Under the pieces are notes generated by a model. That model worked only from the letters and a program-made list of their open reading frames with translations, ran no database searches and was not told the DNA's origin. The translations under genes were made by a program, and so were the position numbers. Positions 24,701 to 32,370 of a stretch of DNA of 64,000 nucleotides are shown here, piece after piece (within the stretch, counting starts at the first letter, position 1; every line of letters begins with the position of its first letter). This DNA comes from Achatina immaculata (taxonomy: Eukaryota; Mollusca; Gastropoda; Stylommatophora; Achatinidae), in the NCBI GenBank assembly GCA_009760885.1, contig CM019716.1:7163938-7227937 (forward strand). Reading direction: 5' to 3'.

Positions 24701-26459
24701 GGATGCAAGACAGTTAACTGTATTCTTTCTCATGTTAGATCAGTTCTCTTCAGTTGCTGTTAAGACAGGTACCTGATACACTTGTGTTACAGAAATTATC
24801 TCCTTGAAATGGAGAATATCCACTGCATGACAAGGCATGTCAGAATACACAGCACACACTGCTCTCAGGGCCAGAAGAGAAGATACAATAGCACATAACA
24901 TCCAATCCCATGAGGTCACAGTAAACAATCACATTAATAAGCCATAACTGTGTACAGTTGTTTACTTTTCTTTTTTCTTTAGAATTTGCCCTCAAGATGA
25001 TATTGGGTGCACTGTGTTACAATCTTGCACCTTTTGGCCCAGCACATCCAACTTCAGCTCAGTACATTTTTGGGACTGGGTCTGCCTTCTCAAGGCAATC
25101 CCTACTGACTTGGCCAGACCACTGTGTTTCCCAGCACACCACTAGGATATGGAACAGGATTTTGGCCAGCCATGGTTCACCAACTCTGATCTGTGGGTTG
25201 AGAAACACTGGCCAGCCATGGTTCACCAACTCTGATCTGTGGGTTGAGGAACACTGGCCAGCCATGGTTCACCAACTCTGATCTGTGGGTTGAGGAACAC
25301 TGGCCAGCCATGGTTCACCAACTCTGATCTGTGGGTTGAGGAACACTGGCCAGCCATGGTTCACCAACTCTGATCTGTGGGTTGAGGAACACTATCTCAT
25401 TCAGCTTGATTACTGCACCTTTACTCTTGGTTGTTTCTTACTATAACAAATACATAAATACATATAATTAGCTCCACTAGTTATCTGAAAAATGCATAAT
25501 GTTATGTATTCTCTGAAACAGAAACTGTTGTAGCAATCAATATTCTGAATGATGCAACCAGTCTTGGAGAAACTGTCCCAAAAAATAAATAATAACCCAA
25601 CCAGTCTTGGAGAAACTGTCCCAAAAAATAAATAATAACCCAACCAGTCTTGGAGAAACTGTCCCAAAAAATAAATAATAACCCAACCAGTCTTGGAGAA
25701 ACTGTCCCAAAAAAATAAATAAATAAACAATAAAGCAATCTGTCTTGAAGAAACTGTCCCAGACGAATTTTACTATCACAGGAATGCTGTTTCAATGTGT
25801 TGATTGATGGTCACAAAAACAAATGAAGAAGTTCTCAGAGAAACTGCAGAACATAAACTAATGAAATAAAAACAAGGAAATGACCAAGTTCTTTGCACAC
25901 ATCATGAGAATATGTACATTTTTTTTAAAATGGCAATCATTGGAAAACTCAAGAAAAAGAAGAGTGGGAGAAAAATATCTCGCCAGACAGACCAAACTGC
26001 ACTTTTAAAAAAAAAATGGCAACCAAGTTTATTACGAAAGCACGAACGACTACATAGAATACTGAATCATGGCCGCTAACGCCTTCTGCTAACATTCTGT
26101 AACGTACTGAATAAATGAAAATACTGTGGAATGAAGCGAAACTGATCTTTCAAAATGAGTTTATAGTACTGCTACAGAAATCCAGTCTTCCGCCGGAGGT
26201 CAAAAAGGAGACAGACGTGGCAGAACACCAGAACTAACTGTGAAGACTACTTTCCAAGACGAAAAGGTAAATAACAATTGTCGATAGTACCACAGTTTAG
26301 CTTTCAGTTCATTGACAATTAATAAAACTATCTGTCAACAAACTATTTTATGTCACTAAATAAAAGATTACAAAATAAATAACATCATCGAACCCGCAGT
26401 GGTGCATTGCGAATAAATGCGCCCGCATCGGCAACAACGTGCTTCGCTTTTGGTGCCAT
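12469..26459 (-). CDS. NOB1: NOB1, PIN-domain endonuclease for 18S rRNA 3'-end maturation (whole gene, 7 coding exons)
   Basis: NOB1 cleaves the 20S/18S-E pre-rRNA at site D on the pre-40S particle. Exons (minus strand): 26459-26394, 23711-23579, 22970-22837, 18205-17855, 15537-15440, 14576-14435, 12735-12469. Phases join cleanly to 396 residues plus TAA (human about 412). Seen: N-terminal PIN start VVADAGAF (acid D11), E37 in YTIPEVIQE, D84 in LSAVDLKVLAL, a long acidic linker, GWITPANI, LTTDFAMQ (D224, the PIN T-x-D motif displaced by the eukaryotic insertion), a zinc ribbon with C256/C259/C271/C274, YSLPKPQGGKHAHNP and a basic C terminus. The human FHLPYKPK...WRNPLP segment between PIN and acidic linker has no counterpart found; exons 3 and 4 join in phase 0, so it may be absent or lie in an unseen exon at 18.2-22.8 kb. 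Introns are full of repeats. Confidence 0.95.
12736..13784. other. NOB1 intron 6, distal part
   Basis: Poly-C at 12894-12905. A short duplicated block, attccaacag-actc-cgtgaatatta, occurs at about 12930 and 13625. No exon seen. Confidence 0.6.
13785..14090 (-). mobile_element. LINE B 3' end fragment
   Basis: The antisense encodes the RT C terminus seen intact at 22.1-22.6 kb ([20 protein letters not shown]). The 3' end is marked by cattcattcattcattcattt, a short tandem tail. A poly-C tract at 13828-13844 interrupts it. Confidence 0.8.
14240..14478 (-). repeat. 64-bp tandem array repeating the NOB1 exon 6 end and 5' splice site
   Basis: Copies contain the antisense of TGGCTTGCCAAGAACTATAC, a short variable part and ACAAAG|GTAAGTTAA. 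Exon-end equivalents are at 14435 (used), 14371, 14307 and a decayed copy at 14243. A more diverged copy lies at about 14105-14165. Each intact copy retains CAAAG|GTAAGT. In-frame TAA directly after the donor means use of a distal copy would truncate the protein. Confidence 0.9.
14435..14576 (-). CDS. NOB1: NOB1 coding exon 6 (second zinc-ribbon cysteine pair)
   Basis: The acceptor is gcttcaacag|AATCAC and the donor is ACA AAG|GTAAGT. Encodes ITKDTTKVFCPHCGNKTLKR and then LSTTIEEDGSIKYWLAKNYT, IRTRGTK. VFCPHCGNKTLK (C271, C274) is the hallmark of the NOB1 zinc ribbon. The two-base phase from exon 5 restores R261. The last 40 bases and the donor are repeated downstream in a 64-bp array. Confidence 0.93.
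15135..15240 (-). mobile_element. LINE tail with (ATG)n end
   Basis: catcatcatcatcaccaccc on the plus strand followed by antisense of CENQSGWKTIAANP-like text. This is a typical 3' end of a non-LTR element ending in ATG repeats, in the intron between NOB1 exons 5 and 6. Confidence 0.5.
15440..15537 (-). CDS. NOB1: NOB1 coding exon 5 (end of PIN, first zinc-ribbon cysteine pair)
   Basis: The acceptor is tctgtttcag|AATGTT and the donor is ATG AG|GTACAT. Encodes NVLIQMGFSVLSVDGMLIKR then AKSYVLRCFGCM(R). Human has NVLLQMGLHVLAVNGMLIRE and ARSYILRCHGCF. C256 and C259 are the first half of the zinc ribbon. The 39-bp minisatellite starts only about 50 bp beyond the acceptor. Confidence 0.95.
15585..16080. 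repeat. 39-bp minisatellite in NOB1 intron 4
   Basis: About 12 copies of a unit containing ctaactctaacatttctgtg and aggtttagtgtcatcttgg. The array begins roughly 50 bp upstream (in gene orientation) of the exon 5 acceptor. The unit length is divisible by three, which makes long spurious reading frames in both directions. Short-deletion variants cluster toward 16080. Confidence 0.95.
16645..17415 (+). mobile_element. LINE A fragment (RT C-terminal half)
   Basis: Encodes [60 protein letters not shown] and ends with [25 protein letters not shown]. Frame breaks occur near 16950 and 17080. Sits in NOB1 intron 4, antisense to the gene. Confidence 0.85.
17660..17890 (-). repeat. 36-bp tandem array repeating the NOB1 exon 4 end and 5' splice site
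   Basis: Six and a half copies of a unit reading TTTAACA-CAGA-TTTGC-NTNCAG|GTAAG-AT-GG on the minus strand. Exon-end equivalents fall at 17855 (used donor), 17819, 17783, 17747, 17711 and about 17676. The core donors are GTAAGA, GTAAGG, ATAAGG (dead), GTAAGG, GTAAGA and GTAACA. The frame stays open from the exon to the fifth copy, where GTAAGATAG brings a stop. Confidence 0.9.
17855..18205 (-). CDS. NOB1: NOB1 coding exon 4 (acidic linker, WITP motif, PIN T-x-D motif)
   Basis: Starts after ttacag in phase 0 and ends ATG CAG|GTAAGA in phase 0 (117 codons). It encodes a Glu/Asp-rich linker with a DDDDGDDDGDDDDDG tract written by ATC/ATG repeats on the plus strand. GWITPANIMDVKRSMG and CVGCLTTDFAMQ follow. 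In archaeal Nob1 the equivalent TDDYSVQN closes the PIN active site, so D224 is the likely fourth acid. The exon end lies in a 36-bp tandem array, described separately, that repeats the donor. Confidence 0.95.
18780..19090 (-). mobile_element. LINE fragment (another RT C-terminal family)
   Basis: The minus strand reads TKTIQQRIQTFINYCWRRTL, then IWRWIGHSVRKPETSKARQT and WNPQGKN. This resembles the C termini of endonuclease/RT elements with WNPQGKR-RGRP motifs. The same family recurs at 48.8 kb. Confidence 0.75.
19232..19470 (+). mobile_element. tRNA-derived SINE
   Basis: The head contains an A-box-like TAGTGTAGTGGTTAGAG and a B-box-like GGTTTGAATCC, followed by a T run. The body begins ccgaggttgaccctgcttcg and resembles the body of the SINE at 20.7 kb, although the tRNA heads differ. 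Confidence 0.75.
19480..19985 (-). mobile_element. LINE D 3' UTR with 2.5 tandem copies
   Basis: tgatctttattttccaaagg and acacaggcccgtctgacatt also occur at 43.2 and 57.5 kb, marking the 3' end of one LINE family in antisense orientation. The following block of about 160 bp (ttctctgtcctagacattca ... tttgccaaatagaa) is present two and a half times. Confidence 0.75.
20080..20500 (-). mobile_element. LINE A 3' end fragment
   Basis: The minus strand reads [60 protein letters not shown] and GRPKETWRRSTERML, then ends in (AG)n. About 86 RT-derived residues remain in frame. Confidence 0.87.
20706..20995 (+). mobile_element. tRNA-derived SINE
   Basis: The head GGTTAGCTGAGTGGCTGCTA matches a Leu/Ser-type A box, and GGTTTCAGTCC a B box. 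A T run and a body starting ccggggttgacccagcctct follow, shared with the SINE at 19.2 kb. Confidence 0.75.
21305..21435. repeat. Long GC-rich inverted repeat (hairpin) in NOB1 intron 3
   Basis: The arms 21311-21352 and about 21390-21431 are complementary over roughly 42 bp with three or so mismatches (cacagcttctgcctcaggtc against its complement in the second arm), around a short spacer. Flanks carry related tttacaa-t-attctaaca text at 21230 and 21517. No coding potential or known RNA family is recognised. Confidence 0.75.
22080..22650 (+). mobile_element. LINE B fragment (RT C terminus)
   Basis: Encodes [73 protein letters not shown], a stop, then [34 protein letters not shown]. It ends with a (TGAC)n tail and is the best-preserved copy of this 3' end in the window. 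Confidence 0.85.
22837..22970 (-). CDS. NOB1: NOB1 coding exon 3 (PIN domain)
   Basis: The acceptor is attcacag|TATCA and the donor is AAG|GTACGT. Encodes VSSFAKKTGDYQALSAVDLK then VLALVYDLEKQFKGTDHIRK and EPLRK. SKKTGDY-LSxxDxxVLAL is the most conserved stretch of the family and holds the third PIN acid (D84). Just upstream in the intron, at about 22985-23030, is an imperfect duplicate of part of this exon's antisense text (ataatcaccag..cttctttac), a partial tandem duplication. Confidence 0.95.
23579..23711 (-). CDS. NOB1: NOB1 coding exon 2 (PIN domain)
   Basis: The acceptor is ctgctgcag|GATATT. The exon encodes DIAENVYTIPEVIQESCDRA followed by TRRRLKMLPIEITFKEPSGD. The conserved YTIPEVIQE carries the second PIN acid and TRRRL is near-identical to human. 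It ends CTG G|GTACTT, leaving one base of the valine codon completed by exon 3. Confidence 0.95.
23930..24020 (-). mobile_element. tRNA-like SINE head
   Basis: The minus strand reads GTGCTTGAGTGACAGAGTGG, TTAGGTGTTAATTT, then GCTGGTTCAGATCTGGCC. An A-box and a B-box-like pair sit at tRNA spacing. Decayed; in NOB1 intron 1. Confidence 0.55.
25150..25395. repeat. 46-bp minisatellite in NOB1 intron 1
   Basis: Just over five copies of actggccagccatggttcac and caactctgatctgtgggttg aggaac. The first copy is slightly diverged; the rest are near-identical, suggesting recent expansion. Confidence 0.95.
25545..25770. repeat. 43-bp minisatellite in NOB1 intron 1
   Basis: Four to five copies of ccagtcttggagaaactgtc and ccaaaaaataaataataacc, only 150 bp from the 46-bp array and unrelated to it. 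Confidence 0.93.
26394..26459 (-). CDS. NOB1: NOB1 coding exon 1 (start codon, first PIN strand)
   Basis: Encodes 22 residues, MAPKAKHVVADAGAFIRNAP then LR. VVADAGAF matches the human start VVADAGAF, including the first catalytic aspartate. The ATG context is aaacATGG. The donor is CGG|GTTCGA, a weak 5' splice site. It is chosen because phase 0 then gives NAPLR-DIAENVYT, which aligns with human AALQ-DIGKNIYT. Confidence 0.9.
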
Positions 26460-26744
26460 GTTTGTTTATCTCGCACTCTCTTCAAAAAAAAGTTTACATT
26501 ACAACCAACAAGGGAGCGAAGGCTACCAGATTGTAATAATTTATTTCTCGTTAGAATGACAATAATCATTACGCATTTGGTTCAGGAGTAAATTATACGC
26601 TTATAACAGTTATTTTTAAATATTATATTAGGTGATGCAGTGTTTCTAATAAAAGTGTTCTACACTATTTTTTTCCAAGTCCTGGTAATCTTATGGTAGC
26701 TATGGACACAACTTACGGAAGAATAGGAACGGTCAATATACATC

Positions 26745-27065
26745 TTCTTACATTCTTTCCGTGCAATTAAACGTTAAATTAAAATTCTTCGGCCTGTTGT
26801 GCTCCACTTGATAGCTTGTTTTAGTATTCTCTGATTGTTTCTTCTCATCAAGTGGCCTACATATGTCCATCTTCATTTTTCTGATCACCCATGAGACAGA
26901 TTGTTGTTTGCTCATCTGTCTTATCTCTGCGTTGTTCTTAAATTCATTCCACTTTATACCAAGTATTTTCCTTATGCATTTGTTTTCAAAAGAGTCTAAT
27001 TTATTGTCTCTTTCTTTAGTTGTTTTCCAGCTTTGGCATGCATAAATGAGGGTGGATATCATATT
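26745..27065 (-). mobile_element. LINE fragment (RT C-terminal domain)
   Basis: The minus strand reads STLIYACQSWKTTKERDNKL, DSFENKCIRKILGIKWNEFK and NNAEIRQMSKQQSVSWVIRK, the usual layout of the region after the RT core. It lies about 290 bp upstream of the NOB1 start codon. Confidence 0.75.
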
Positions 27066-27339
27066 TGAATTGAATAATCGTAATTAACTTGGTTTTTGTG
27101 CTTATAACTTTTGAATTCCATCATTTTTTTGAAGGACAATGCTGCTTTTACAATTCTGATTCTAACTTCCTTCCTTACTTACAACATACATTCAACATTT
27201 ATCCCCGAACAAGTAGCAGTTAAAATTGAGAGTTGTCAAGGTCTATGTAGTGTTAGCTCTACTCAACGATGCTTAATTAAACACTGCCACTGAAACATAT
27301 ATTAAATGATATTTGATATACAGGGGCACATACACATAC

Positions 27340-27445
27340 ATTCATTTCATTCCTTTGCATGTCCCTTGCGGAACTTTGCCTCCCAAACAGCACTCCTGTA
27401 GGCCTCTCGGTTGTGAGCAAGATGGCCTGCTGCTGCTGCATCCAT
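27340..27445 (-). mobile_element. LINE B 3' end fragment
   Basis: Antisense copy of the last 35 codons of LINE B ([26 protein letters not shown]). A second 85-bp scrap of the same end, in sense orientation, is at 27843-27930. Confidence 0.75.
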
Positions 27446-27930
27446 CTCCAGATCATCAACGAATACACATACAGTACAACCGAAATGAGAAAAAGAGAAA
27501 GCAGCGAAATAAAACTTCACAATCAGATAAATCACGACACACAATAAAATTAAAAACAAAACATGAATAAAATAGAGAGAGATGATAATTTCTGGCAGTC
27601 TGTAGTGAACTTTTGAGGAATGTGAATAAATAGTAGCACATAAACAAAGAAATTCCATTGCCATTTTCCTTGGAGTTTTTTTTCCGAAGGAAGTGGTTTA
27701 GCACGTGTCACCCACAACCAGTGTGTGACTGGCACCAACCAGCAAGCGCACGCTTCCCAGGGTGGTGAAGCAGAAGGCGCAGCACGTATGGGAATACCCG
27801 GAGTGCGGGAATGTCAGTCCCTGATTACAGAGACATCGTCGATCATGTGCAGCAGGGCATCTTGCTTGCAACCGAGAGGCCTACAAGAGAGCTGTTAGGG
27901 AGGCAAGGGACATGCAAATGACTGACTGAC

Positions 27931-29716
27931 TACAGAGATCGAGGTTTTAAGTGAGCTTAAACAAAACAAGGGGGGGGGGCACACATTATGTCTTAGTAGC
28001 TCCAGTTCCAGAATTTTCTTTTAATTTACTCTTGAAGCCTTTACCGAGGAGTAGATGATTGATCGCAGGAGGTAACGCCACTGTAAGCAGAGCATTGTCA
28101 TCTTCGCTCGTTCCAGTAATCAACTAAAGTGTACTGACTTTCTCGTTGCGTGTTACCTGTAGGTTAGTCGCTTCCTTTCATAAATGTTTTATCTTTTCAT
28201 CACCCCAGTCCTTCATTCTGCGGACGTAGGAGTTATTCGCACAGTCCAGATTGTGCTGTTTACTTGTCATGTAAAACAAGTTGAATTTCGTGCAGTCGAT
28301 CACTGGAACGCCTTTTGCACATGGTGAAACATCGACCTGGGCACATTCGCTATTCACCTACACCTAACATTCTCCTCCTCAACAATTATAATCCCTCTCC
28401 ACCAAGCTCCACTCCCTTCTCACTTGTTACATATAGTTCAGAACCTCCTCACAGCATCATATTACAACCCCTCTGCCCTAACATAATCATCTATTTCACC
28501 TTCTCCTGGCTAGGTTAACATTGTATCACTCTCTCTCCCCTCCATGGTTTACCCATCCACCATCCCCAGTTACGACCCACCGACCACACATCACATGTCG
28601 CTAAAGGTCTCGACGCTCCACTATGCCCATTTATGACACAGCGTCGGACAAGCCACATCTTCACAAGTTACAGCTAAGTTCTCTATTAATCATTTTTTTA
28701 AAAAAATGTAGCATTCGTGTGAATCTATACTTTATCACCTCTCTATATATCTTCGTCCTGTATGCTTCTGTGTGATTAGGCTCACGCCGAAACGTCACAA
28801 CTTTGTAGTCGTTAAAGTAATAAAGCTGCTCATACTTTTTTCCTAGTTTACACAACCTGGGCACAATGAATGAAAGTTATCGGTGCATTTCTCGTAAATA
28901 CTATTTTGAAGACTTTTCGTATGCATGTATATGTGGAATATTGATGAAACGAGGAGTGACAGTACAACCCCCCACCCCCTTTACTTGAAAACAATAAGTT
29001 GTACAAATAGCTAGCGATAGGGATTCCCACTAAGCTATTGAAACAACTTATCCACAGGAGGAAGAAGCAAAAATGGTGGGTGTATACATTTATTGTTGTG
29101 TGCCTACTCGGTGCCTTATATAATACAGACTGCAGTGACTGTATTTATCATTTTCATAGCACATTTAATAAGAATGGATTAATTAGAATGGCCACGAAAC
29201 TGATAGTGTAGAAAGTTCAAACACTTCGAAATGATGAACAACAAAAGTCACATGATGTTATTCGTCCATTAAATTGAAGTAGCAAATGCAAAATAATATC
29301 GATATATCTGCCAACTGCAGCAGGTGGATACACTTTGGATTTAAATTCAGTTTGCCATAAACGGTCAACATGATTTTTAAGTGAGTCCAGTTTTGACATC
29401 AGGATAATTGTGCTGAAAATAGGGCTCTTGGCTTTTACAATTTTATCAGGTTGAAGACAGCCCAGGCAATGCCTGAGTGCAAATTCGAGTATGATCAGAT
29501 TGAAAATAGATTGTAGACAGAGCAAGACAGAACGAGGATTGCTTCGTGGCAGAGCTGATAGTGTGTTGATCGCTCGTGGCTGGGACTTGCTTGTCCTACC
29601 TTGGTCCAGAGTTTGATCTGTATTTGTTCTCTTCCTACCTTTCTTTCTCTCATGTCTGAAGTATTTTGTCTGTAATTTTTCCGAGGCTAGTCATACACAC
29701 TGTGCACCAAAATGTT
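27931..29716. other. Intergenic or VPS35 5' region
   Basis: Between the genes. Contains the two formal candidates for an initiator exon ending ATG|GT (28319 and 29072). No TATA-less promoter signal can be assigned with confidence. Confidence 0.4.
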
Positions 29717-30065
29717 CTCTCTCTCTCTCTGAACATTTAGGTGATCAAGGCATGTGGGGCTTCAGCAAAGGTTTTCCACAAATGCCTTCCTTTTCCTTTT
29801 TTTTCCCCCCACGCTTCCCTTTGTGAACTTTGTATTATTCATCAGTCTCTCTGTTGTTCTTTTCCATGTTTCCTTTGTCTGTCTTTACTTATGTTTCCTT
29901 GAGGTGTCCATTTCAGTGCTATTTTTAGTAATGAGTTATCACCAGCATCTTTCCTTAATAATTGAAGTTAGTGGCTTCATCTGCATTTCTGCAAGCAAGG
30001 TTTTATTTATTTTATTTGGCAAAAATATTCATCTAATTCTGTATAAAAATTCAGTCTGTTCCAGT
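29717..30065 (-). mobile_element. LINE A 3' end fragment
   Basis: ctctctctctctctgaacat and ggggcttcagcaaaggtttt match the antisense tail of LINE A. Frame is heavily disrupted. It directly precedes retroposon R1. Confidence 0.75.
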
Positions 30066-30143
30066 TAATTATAGAGTTGAAACTGAACCAAGTTGAGCAA
30101 AATTGTATGCTTAGTTTATAATTGATGTTTACATTTTCTTTTT

Positions 30144-31627
30144 CTTCTTCTTCTTCTTCGTTCACTTCTACCACCAAAAACCGCACTGTGATCCTACTGA
30201 ATTCACGCCTGTGGTCCTCGTTAGGTCCCGTGGTCCCCTGTGTGGTCCAAAATAGACCACACAAGATCCACGAAAGGACCACAAGGGGTTCAGAGTATCA
30301 CAGTGCTTTAGCCTGTATTCTTGGTGGGTCTCGGAAGCGGGATTGCGTGACACCGTGGTTTTCATTGCACCAGTTTAGTCTAGGGTTGGACTTTCTCACC
30401 GGAAGACCTCGACATGTTTAGGATATCAGTGCATCCCCGCTAGGTGAGAGGCGGTAGTCCACCCAGGCCAGAGTTGGACTTTCTCACCGGAAAACCTCGA
30501 CGTGTTTTGAGATACCCGTGTATCACCGCCGGGTGAGAGGTGGTTGCCCATCCAGTCCAGGGTTGGACTTTCTCACCGGAAAACCTCAGCGTGATTAGGA
30601 TACACAGACATCCCCGCCGGGTGAGAGGTGGTTGCCTATCTAGACTTCCCTGGTCCAGTGTCTCCGACTTCAGCATTTTGCAGTCGTGGCCGCTACCCTT
30701 CCTAGTTGTGACCAGGATGGAGCTTTTGTCCAGGAGGACGAATCCTCGCCACTAGTGACTTCTACCCCTGGGTTGATCCGGTTTAGGCATTTCCCAGTAT
30801 GGGTGTGTTTGGGACGGGACCAACCTCTAGGGCAGAGGTACTGTGACATGCATAGCCTTCAAGATTCACCCCTGGTATGAGCCGGTTTAGGCAAAATTCA
30901 CCAGTATGGGTGTTTATCAGGCGTTACCGACCTCTAGAGCGGAGGTGGCATGACATGTCTAGCCATCGAGTTCCACCCCTGGTGTGTGCCGGTTTAGGCA
31001 TATTTCACCAGCGTAGGTGTATTTCAGACGTGGCCGGCCTCTTGAGCAGAGGTGCCGTGGTATAGCTCTCGTAGCGATACTACTGGACATACCGGTTAAA
31101 CTTCACTTTCCACCACCTTTTCCCATCGGCTCCGCACAGCAACCTTTATTTCTTTTCCGCATTTACTTCCTTAACCGGTAGGAGCTTCACTCCACGCGCG
31201 GCATTTGAGGAGTCTCGCCAGCAGTGTCTTAACCTCTGGGACAAGCCGGTTCATGCATTTCACCCGATATGACTGCACTTAGGACGTGGCCGACCTCCAA
31301 ACCAGAGGTGCCGTGATTTGACTGTGTGCTTCGCTTTATCCTTTCAACCACCTTTTCCGCAGTGATGCTGCGCGGCAACCTCATTTGCAAATTTCTTCAT
31401 TGGCCGGGAAGAGCACCGCTCCACGCACGGCAGCTGAAGATCTCGCCAACAGCGGCAGATGAGCTACCAAACGTGACACTCATCTACCCTAAGTAACTGG
31501 TTTTCAGGCGCCAGATATTCGCCCTCGCCCCTTCTCCTGTCAGTTTAAACAGTTCTGCCACGGGAAGGCCAGGAGCTGGACTTGACTGCCAGAGGCTGTT
31601 TGTGGCGCGTTTGCAGTCCTTAGAACC
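30144..31627 (-). mobile_element. GAA-tailed retroposon, copy R1 (near full length)
   Basis: Flanked by an 11-bp direct repeat attttcttttt (30133-30143 and 31628-31638). On the minus strand it starts GGTTCTAAGGACTG and ends in (GAA)n, as expected of an RT-copied element. It contains two sets of internal repeats: roughly 75-bp units with ggactttctcaccggaaaac and gggtgagaggtggttgcc, and longer units with cccctgg..gagccggtttaggc and cctctag-gcagaggt. No open frame of meaningful length. Confidence 0.85.
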
Positions 31628-31638
31628 ATTTTCTTTTT

Positions 31639-32268
31639 AAACTAATTGTCATTATAACTTTTGGCTTGATAACTGACCTTGAGAGGACCAGAAACTGAAC
31701 ACAGAAAACTCAGGGTTGTAGAGAAATGTACATTGTCATACATACACAGATATTGCTTGCCTGATTGTTCAGTCAAATATTAGTACCAGAAACCATGAGA
31801 GAAGCTGCTATAGCAGAATGCTGCATCAGAACTTCAGTATTAATCCTTTCTCATCTTTTATATAAGATTTCATAGGCGAAACTTTCTTTTGTCAGGGATT
31901 TATAATTTTGTGTCAGTTTTTAAATTTTTTTTTTTTATCTTAGGCCAGTTTCACAAAACAACTTCTGTTAAATATTAAGTTATAACAAAATTGTTTCAGG
32001 TTGTTTATCATTTAATTTTTTAAAATTATCATTATTTTTTAAAATAATTTTTTGTAGCAATCAGAATGCAAAAATTGAAAGATTAAAATATTACTGATAC
32101 GAAATTTTGAAATGTGAGTCATATTTTAAAATATATTTATTGGGAAATCTTCATTAAAAAAAAATGAGGTTCATATTTTAAATCTTTGTGTGGGAAATAT
32201 AAATTGTTTTGGGGTTTATCCATGGAGAGAGCACTCTGTTATGTTAAGATAATTGTTTACATTTTCAG
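31639..32268. other. Region directly upstream of first visible VPS35 exon
   Basis: AT-rich with T runs; ends in a good acceptor (ttgtttacattttcag). No coding sequence seen. Confidence 0.6.
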
Positions 32269-32370
32269 CCTTCAACACCGCAGTTGTCTCCCCAGGAGGA
32301 GCAAGAGAAGTTGCTAGAGGAAGCTCTGAACGTTGTGAAGACGCAGGCATTTCAGATGAAAAGATGCCTG
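32269..32370 (+). CDS. VPS35: VPS35 visible coding exon 1 (residue 2 onward)
   Basis: The acceptor is acattttcag|CCTTCA and the donor is TGC CTG|GTTAGC. Encodes [20 protein letters not shown] then [14 protein letters not shown], against human [20 protein letters not shown]. Because it starts at residue 2 in phase 0, the upstream exon should end ...ATG|GT. ATG|GTGAAA at 28319-28321 and ATG|GTGGGT near 29072-29074 fit formally but neither can be chosen from sequence alone. Confidence 0.95.

Noticed and set aside
28315..28518. Possible short exon with Pro/Ser-rich peptide
   Set aside because: No similarity, no splice signals in the right phase, ordinary composition.
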